DNA of 64,000 bases from Prostheceraeus crozeri. Its lineage: Eukaryota; Platyhelminthes; Polycladida; Euryleptidae. Under the pieces are notes generated by a model. The model was not told where the DNA came from and searched no databases. It worked only from the letters and a program-made list of their open reading frames with translations. Of the stretch, positions 58,135-64,000 are shown piece after piece. The translations under genes and the position numbers were made by a program. Numbering within the stretch: the first letter of the stretch is position 1; every line of letters begins with the position of its first letter. The DNA is taken from positions 62,001 through 126,000 of the forward strand of contig CAJQUW010005272.1 in assembly GCA_907163375.1 (NCBI GenBank). Reading direction: 5' to 3'.

Positions 58135-61100
58135 TTGCAAAACGGACAGGCAGGTGTGGTGTAGGAGTTGGGAGGAAGGACATGCAGGTGTGGTGTAGGA
58201 GTTGGGAGGAAGGACAGGCAGGTGTGGTGTAGGGGTTGGGAGGAAGGACATGCAGGTGTGGTGTAGGGGTTGGAAGGAAGGACAGGCAGGTGTGGTGTAG
58301 GGGTTGGGAAGAAGGACAGATTGGTGTGGTGTAGGGGTTGGGAGGAAGGACAGGCATGTGTGCTGTAGAGGTTGGGAGGAAGGACAGCAGGTGTGGTGCA
58401 GGGGTTGGGTGGAAGGACAGGCAGGTGTGGTGTAGGGGTTGGGAGGAAGGACAGGCAGGTGTGGTGTAGGGGTTGGGAGGAAGGACAGGCAGGTGTGGTG
58501 TAGGGGTTGGGAGGAAGGACAGGCAGGTGTGGTGTAGGGGTTGGGAGGAAGGACACGCAGGTGTGGTGTAGGGGTTGGGAGGAAGGACAGGCAGGTGTGG
58601 TGTAGGAGTTGGGAGGAAGGACAGGCAGGTGTGGTGTAGGAGTTGGGAGGAAGGACAGGCAGGTGTGGTGTAGGGGTTGGGAGGAAGGACAGCAGGTGTG
58701 GTGTAGGGGTTGGGAGGAAGGACAGGCAGGTGTGGTGTAGGGGTTGGGAGGAAGGACAGGCAGGTGTGGTGTAGGGGTTGGGAGGAAGGACAGGCAGGTG
58801 TGGTATAGGAGTTGGGAGGAAGGACAGGCAGGTGTGGTGTAGGAGTTGGGAGGAAGGACAGATTGGTGTGGTGTAGGGGTTGGGAGGAAGGACAGACAGG
58901 TGTGGTGTAGGAGTTGGGATAAAGGACAGATTGGTGTGGTGTAGGGGTTGGGAGGAAGGACACGCAGGTGTGGTGTAGGGGTTGGGAAGACGGACAGGCA
59001 GGTGTGGTGTAGGGGTTGGGAGGAAGGACAGATTGGTGTGGTGCAGGGGTTGGGAAGAAGGACAGATTGGTGTGGTGTAGGGGTTGGGAGGAAGGACAAG
59101 CAGGTGCGGTGTAGGATTTGGGAGGAAGAACAGATTGGTGTGGTGTAGGGGTTGGGAGGAAGGACAGGCAGGTGTGGTGTAGGGGTTGGGAAGAAGGACA
59201 GATTGGTGTGGTGTAGGGGTTGGGAGGAAGGACAGGCAGGTGTGGTGTAGGGGTTGGGAGGAAGGACAGGCAGGTGTGGTGTAGGGGTTGGGAGGAAGGA
59301 CAGGCAGGTGTGGTGTAGGAGTTGGGAGGAAGGACAGGCAGGTGTGGTGTAGGGGTTGGGAGGAAGGACAGGCAGGTGTGGTGTAGGGGTTGGGAGGAAG
59401 GACAGGCAGGTGTGGTGTAGGGGTTGGGAGGAAGGACAGGCAGGTGTGGTGTAGGGGTTGGGAGGAAGGACAGATTGGTGTGGTGTAGGGGTTGGGAGGA
59501 AGGACAGGCAGGTGTGGTGTAGGGGTTGGGAGGAAGGACAGGCAGGTGTGGTGTAGGGGTTGGGAGGAAGGACAGACAGGTGTGGTGTAGGGGTTGGGAG
59601 GAAGGACAGGCAGGTGTGGTGTAGGGGTTGGGAGGAAGGACATGCAGGTGTGGTGTAGGGGTTGGGAGGAAGGACAGGCAGGTGTGGTGTAGGAGTTGGG
59701 AGGAAGGACAGGCAGGTGTGGTGTAGGGGTTGGGAGGAAGGACAGGCAGGTGTGGTGTAGGAGTTGGGAGGAAGGACAGGCAGGTGTGGTGTAGGGGTTG
59801 GGAGGAAGGACAGGCAGGTGTGGTGTAGGAGTTGGGAGGAGGGACAGATTGGTGTGGTGTAGGGGTTGTGAGGAAGGACAGGCAGGTGTGGTGTAGGGGT
59901 TGGCAGGAAGGACAGATTGGTGTGGTGTAGGGGTTGGGAGGAAGGACAGGCAGCAGGTGTGGTGTAGGGGTTGGGAGGAAGGACAGGCAGGTGTGGTGTA
60001 GGGGTTGGGAGGAAGGACATGCAGGTGTGGTGTAGGGGTTGGGAGGAAGGACAGGCAGGTGTGGTGTAGGGGTTGGGAGGAAGGACAGGCAGGTGTGGTG
60101 TAGGGGTTTGGAGGAAGGACGGGCAGGTGTGGTGTAGGGGTTGGGAGGAAGGACAGGCAGGTGTGGTGTAGGAGTTGGGAGGAAGGACAGGCAAGTGTGG
60201 TGTAGGGGTTGGGAGGAAGGACATGCAGGTGTGGTGTAGGGGTTGGGAGGAAGGACAGACAGGTGTGGTGGAGGGGTTGGGAGGAATGACGGGCAGGTGT
60301 GGTGTAGGGGTTTGGAGGAAGAACAGGCAGGTGTGGTGTAGGGGTTGGGAGGAAGGACAGGCAGGTGTGGTGTAGGGGTTGGGAGGAAGGACGGGCAGGT
60401 GTGGTGTAGGAGTTGGGAGGAAGGACAGGCAGGTGTGGTGTAGGAGTTGGGGTGTGGTGTAGGGGTTGGGAGGAAGGACAGGCAGCAGGTGTGATGTAAG
60501 AGTTGGGAGGAAGGACAAGTAGGTGTGGTGTAGAAGTTGGGAAGAAGGACAGGCAGGTGTGGTGTAGGGGTTGGGAGGAAAGACAGGCAGGTGTGGTGTA
60601 GGGGTTGGGAGGAAAGACAGATTGGTGTGTTGTAGGGGTTGGCAGGAAGGAAAGACAGGTGTGGTGTAGGGGTTGGGAGGAAGGACATGCAGGTGTGGTG
60701 TAGGGGTTGGGAGGAAGGACAGACAGGTGTGGTGTAGGGGTTGGGAGGAAGGTCAGGCAGGTGTGGTGTAGGGGTTGGGAGGAAGGACGGGCAGGTGTGG
60801 TGTAGGAGTTGGGAGGAAGGACAGCCAGGTGTGGTGTAGGGGTTGGGAGGAAGGACAGGCAGGTGTGGTGTAGGGGTTGGGAGGAAGGACGGGCAGGTGT
60901 GGTGTAGGGGTTGGGAGGAAGGACAGGCAGGTGTGGTGTAGGGGTTGGGAGGAAGGACATGCAGGTGCGGTGTAGGGGTTGGGAGGAAGGAGAGATTGAT
61001 GTGGTGTAGGGGTTGGCAGGAAGGACAGGCAGGTGTGGTGTAGGGGTTGGGTTGAAGGACAGGCAGCAGGTGTGGTGTAGGGTTTCGGAGGAAGGACAGG

Positions 61101-64000
61101 CAGGTGTGGTGTAGGGGTTGGGAGGAAGGACAGATTGGTGTGTTGTAGGGGTTGGGAGGAAGGACAGACAGGTGTGGTGTATGGGTTGGGAGGAAGGACA
61201 GGCAGGTGTGGTGTAGGGGTTGGGAGGAAGGACAGGTAGGTGTGTTGTAGGGGTTGGGAGGAAGGACAGGCAGGTGTGGTGTAGGGGTTGGGAGGAAGGA
61301 CGGGCAGGTGTGGTGTAGGGGTTGGCAGGAAGGACAGGCAGGTGTGGTGTAGGGGTTTGGAGGAAGGACAGGCAGGTGTGGTGTAGGGGTTGGGAGGAAG
61401 GACAGGCAGGTGTGGTGTAGGGGTTGGGAGGAAGGACAGGCAGGTGTGGTGTAGGGGTTGGGAGGAAGGACAGGCAGGTGTGGTGTAGGGGTTGGGAGGA
61501 AGGACAGGCAGGTGTGGTGTAGGGGTTGGGAGGAAGGACAGGCAGGTGTGGTGTAGGAGTTGGGAAGAAGGGCAGATTGGTGTGGTGTAGGGGTTGGGAG
61601 GAAGGACAGGCAGGTGTGGTGTAGGGGTTTGGAGGAAGGACAGACAGGTGTGGTGTAGGGGTTGGGAAGAAGGACAGATTGGTGTGGTGTAGGGGTTGGG
61701 AGGAAAGACAACAAGGTGCGGTGTAGGAGTTGGGAGGAAGAACAGATTGGTGTGGTGTAGGGGTTGGGAGGAAGGACAGGCAGGTGTGGTGTAGGGGTTG
61801 GTAGGAAGGACATGCAGGTGTGGTGTAGGGGTTGGGAAGAAGGACAGGCAGGTGTGGTGTAGGGGTTGGGAGGAAGGACAGGCAAGTGTGGTGTAGGGGT
61901 TGGGAGGAAGGACAGGCAGGTGTGGTGTAGGGGTTGGGAGGAAGGACAGGCAGGTGTGGTGTAGGGGTTGGGAGGAAGGACAGGCAGGTGTGGTGTAGGA
62001 GTTGGGAGGAAGGACAGGCAGGTGTGTTGTAGGGGTTGGCAGGAAGGACAGGCAGGTGTGGTGTAGGGGTTGGGAGGAAGGACAGGCAGCAGGTGTGGTG
62101 TAGGGGTTGGGAGGAAGGACAAGCAGGTGTGGTGTAGGAGTTGGGAGGAAGGACAGGCAAGTGTGGTGTAGGGGTTGGGAAGAAGGGCAGATTGGTGTGG
62201 TGTAGGGGTTGGGAGGAAGGACAGACAGGTGTGGTGTAGGGGTTGGGAGGAAGGACAGGCAGGTGTGGTGTAGGGGTTGGGAAGAAGGGCAGATTGGTGT
62301 GGTGTAGGGGTTGGGAGGAAGGACAGGCAGGTGTGGTGTATGGGTTGGGAGGAAGGACAGGCAGGTGTGGTGTAGGGGTTCGGAGGAAGGACAGACAGGT
62401 GCGGTGTAGGGGTTGGGAGGAAGGACAGGCAGGTGTGGTGTAGGGGTTGGGAAGAAGGGCAGATTGGTGTGGTGTAGGGGTTGGGAGGAAGGACAGGCAG
62501 GTGTGGTGTAGGGGTTGGGAAGAAGGGCAGATTGGTGTGGTGTAGGGGTTGGGAGGAAGGACAGATTGGTGTGGTGTAGGGGTTGGGAGGAAGGACAGGC
62601 AGGTGTGGTGTAGGGGTTGGGAGGAAGGACATGCAGGTGCGGTGTAGGGGTTGGGAGGAAGGACAGACAGGTGTGGTGTAGGGGTTGGGAGGAAGGACGG
62701 GCAGGTGTGGTGTAGGGGTTGGGAGGACGGACAGGCAGGTGTGGTGTAGGGGTTGGGAGGAAGGACAGGCAGGTGTGGTGTAGGGGTTGGGAGGAAGGAC
62801 AGACAGGTGTGGTGTAGGGGTTGGGAGGAAGGACAGGCAGGTGTGGTGTAGGGGTTGGGAGGAAGGACAGGCAGGTGTGGTGTAGGGGTTGGGAGGAAGG
62901 ACATGCAGGTGTGGTGTAGGGGTTGGGAGGAAGGACAGGCAGGTGAGGTGTAGGAGTTTGGAGGAAGGACAGGCAGGTGTGGTGTAGGGGTTGGGAGGAA
63001 GGACAGGCAGGTGTGGTGTAGGGGTTGGGAGGAAGGACAGGCAGGTGTGGTGTAGGGGTTGGCAGGTAGGTGTGGTGTAGGGGTTGGGAGGAAGGACAGG
63101 CAGGTGTGGTGTAGGGGTTGGGAGGAAGGACAGCTTGGTGTGGTGTAGGGGTTGGGAGGAAGGACAGGCAGGTGTGGTGTAGGAGTTGGGAGGACGGGCA
63201 GGCAGGTGTGGTGCAGGGACTGGTAGGAAGGACATGCAGGTGTGGTGTAGGGGTTGGCAGCATGGACAGACAGGTGTGGTGTAGGTGTTGGGAGGAAGGA
63301 CAGGGAGGTGAGGTGTAGGGGTTGGGAGGAAGGACAGGCAGGTGTGGTGTAGGGGTTGGGAGGAAGGACAGGCAGGTGTGGTGTAGGGGTTGGGAGGAAG
63401 GACAGGCAGGTGTGGTGTAGGGGTTGGGAGGAAGGACAGGCAGGTGTGGTGTAGGGGTTGGGAGGAAGGACAGACAGGTGTGGTGTAGGGGTTGGGAAGA
63501 AGGCCAGCCAGCAGGTGTGTAGTAGGTGTTGGGAGGAAGGACAGGCAGGTGTGGTGTAGGGGTTGGGAGGAAGGACAGGCAGGTGTGGTGTAGGGGTTGG
63601 CAGGAAGGACAGGCAGGTGTGGTGTAGGGGTTGGGAGGAAGGACAGGCAGGTGTGGTGTTGGAGTTGGGAGGAAGGACAGGCAGGTGTGGTGTAGGGGTT
63701 GGGAGGAAGGACAGACAGGTGTGGTGTAGGGGTTGGGAGGAAGGACAGGCAGGTGTGGTGTAGGGGTTGGGAGGAAGGACAGGCAGGTGTGGTGTAGGGG
63801 TTGGGAGGAAGGACATGCAGGTGTGGTGTAGGGGTTGGGAGGAAGGACAGGCAGGTGTGGTGTAGGAGTTTGGAGGAAGGACAGGCAGGTGTGGTGTAGG
63901 GGTTGGGAGGAAGGACAGGCAGGCGTGGTGTAGGGGTTGGGAGGAAGGACATGCAGGTGTGGTGTAGGGGTTGGGAGGAAGGACAGGCAGGTGTGGTGTA
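58135..64000. repeat. 34-bp G-rich minisatellite, about 170 units, runs off window
   Basis: Unit CAGGCAGGTGTGGTGTAGGG followed by GTTGGGAGGAAGGA. Common variants replace CAGGCAGG by CAGATTGG, CATGCAGG, CAGACAGG or CGGGCAGG, or GGGGTTGGG by GGAGTTGGG. The strand is strongly G-rich with clustered GG/GGG/GGGG runs. The period of 34 steps through all three frames and has no stop on the minus strand, so frames of 800 to nearly 2000 codons appear simultaneously (PNPYTTPACP, LPTPTPHLPV). These are not proteins. It forms most of the visible part of paladin intron 8. Confidence 0.95.

Noticed and set aside
57979..63952. Proline-rich open frames of up to 1968 codons on the minus strand
   Set aside because: All three frames are open together because the 34-bp unit lacks stops on that strand. 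The peptide repeats are the same unit read in three phases. The array lies in an intron of a gene on the other strand.

Overview
This is a piece of an animal nuclear genome. It is AT-rich, gene-poor and full of introns and transposons. The only host gene I can reconstruct is the 5' half of a paladin (PALD1-type) gene on the + strand. Eight coding exons run from 31138 to 58075, each with GT/AG borders and compatible phases, giving 1068 coding bases (356 codons). The protein starts with a myristoylation-type N-terminus and carries the first phosphatase-like P-loop, in which the usual arginine is leucine. The remaining exons must lie beyond the right edge. The repeats (GIY-YIG Penelope-like elements, non-LTR elements with CTTA tails, mariner, several hAT-like elements) and sequence texture suggest a marine invertebrate, perhaps an echinoderm or hemichordate relative. 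That taxonomic guess is weak.

Layout. 1-3 kb: a 50-bp minisatellite split by a 1.2-kb inverted-repeat element with a 7-bp target duplication. 3-6.6 kb: short unassigned ORFs. 6.6-6.8 kb: a near-perfect inverted repeat. 7.6-12.8 kb: an old dispersed repeat into which a nearly full-length but broken non-LTR retrotransposon (minus strand) inserted, with a tRNA-like head in front of its ORF1. 13.2-14.5 kb: a 5'-truncated Penelope-like reverse transcriptase. 18.7-20.6 kb: a second Penelope-like element with a GIY-YIG endonuclease, flanked by 472-bp inverted arms carrying a hammerhead-like motif. 20.6-29.9 kb: mostly unique AT-rich DNA with one MULE-like miniature element. 29.9-30.7 kb: a 24-bp minisatellite just upstream of the paladin start.

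The paladin introns carry most of the rest. Intron 2 holds a 2.6-kb AATCAATT satellite, a non-LTR 3' fragment and a miniature element. Intron 3 holds a hAT with a decayed transposase C-terminus and a second copy of that miniature element. Intron 4 holds an intact mariner and a non-autonomous hAT. Intron 6 holds a candidate inverted-repeat element and a reverse transcriptase remnant. The last 5.9 kb is a G-rich 34-bp minisatellite starting about 60 bp after the exon 8 donor. It leaves all three minus-strand frames open and creates enormous but spurious proline-rich ORFs.

All calls rest on reading the sequence by eye and on remembered family features. No database search was run.
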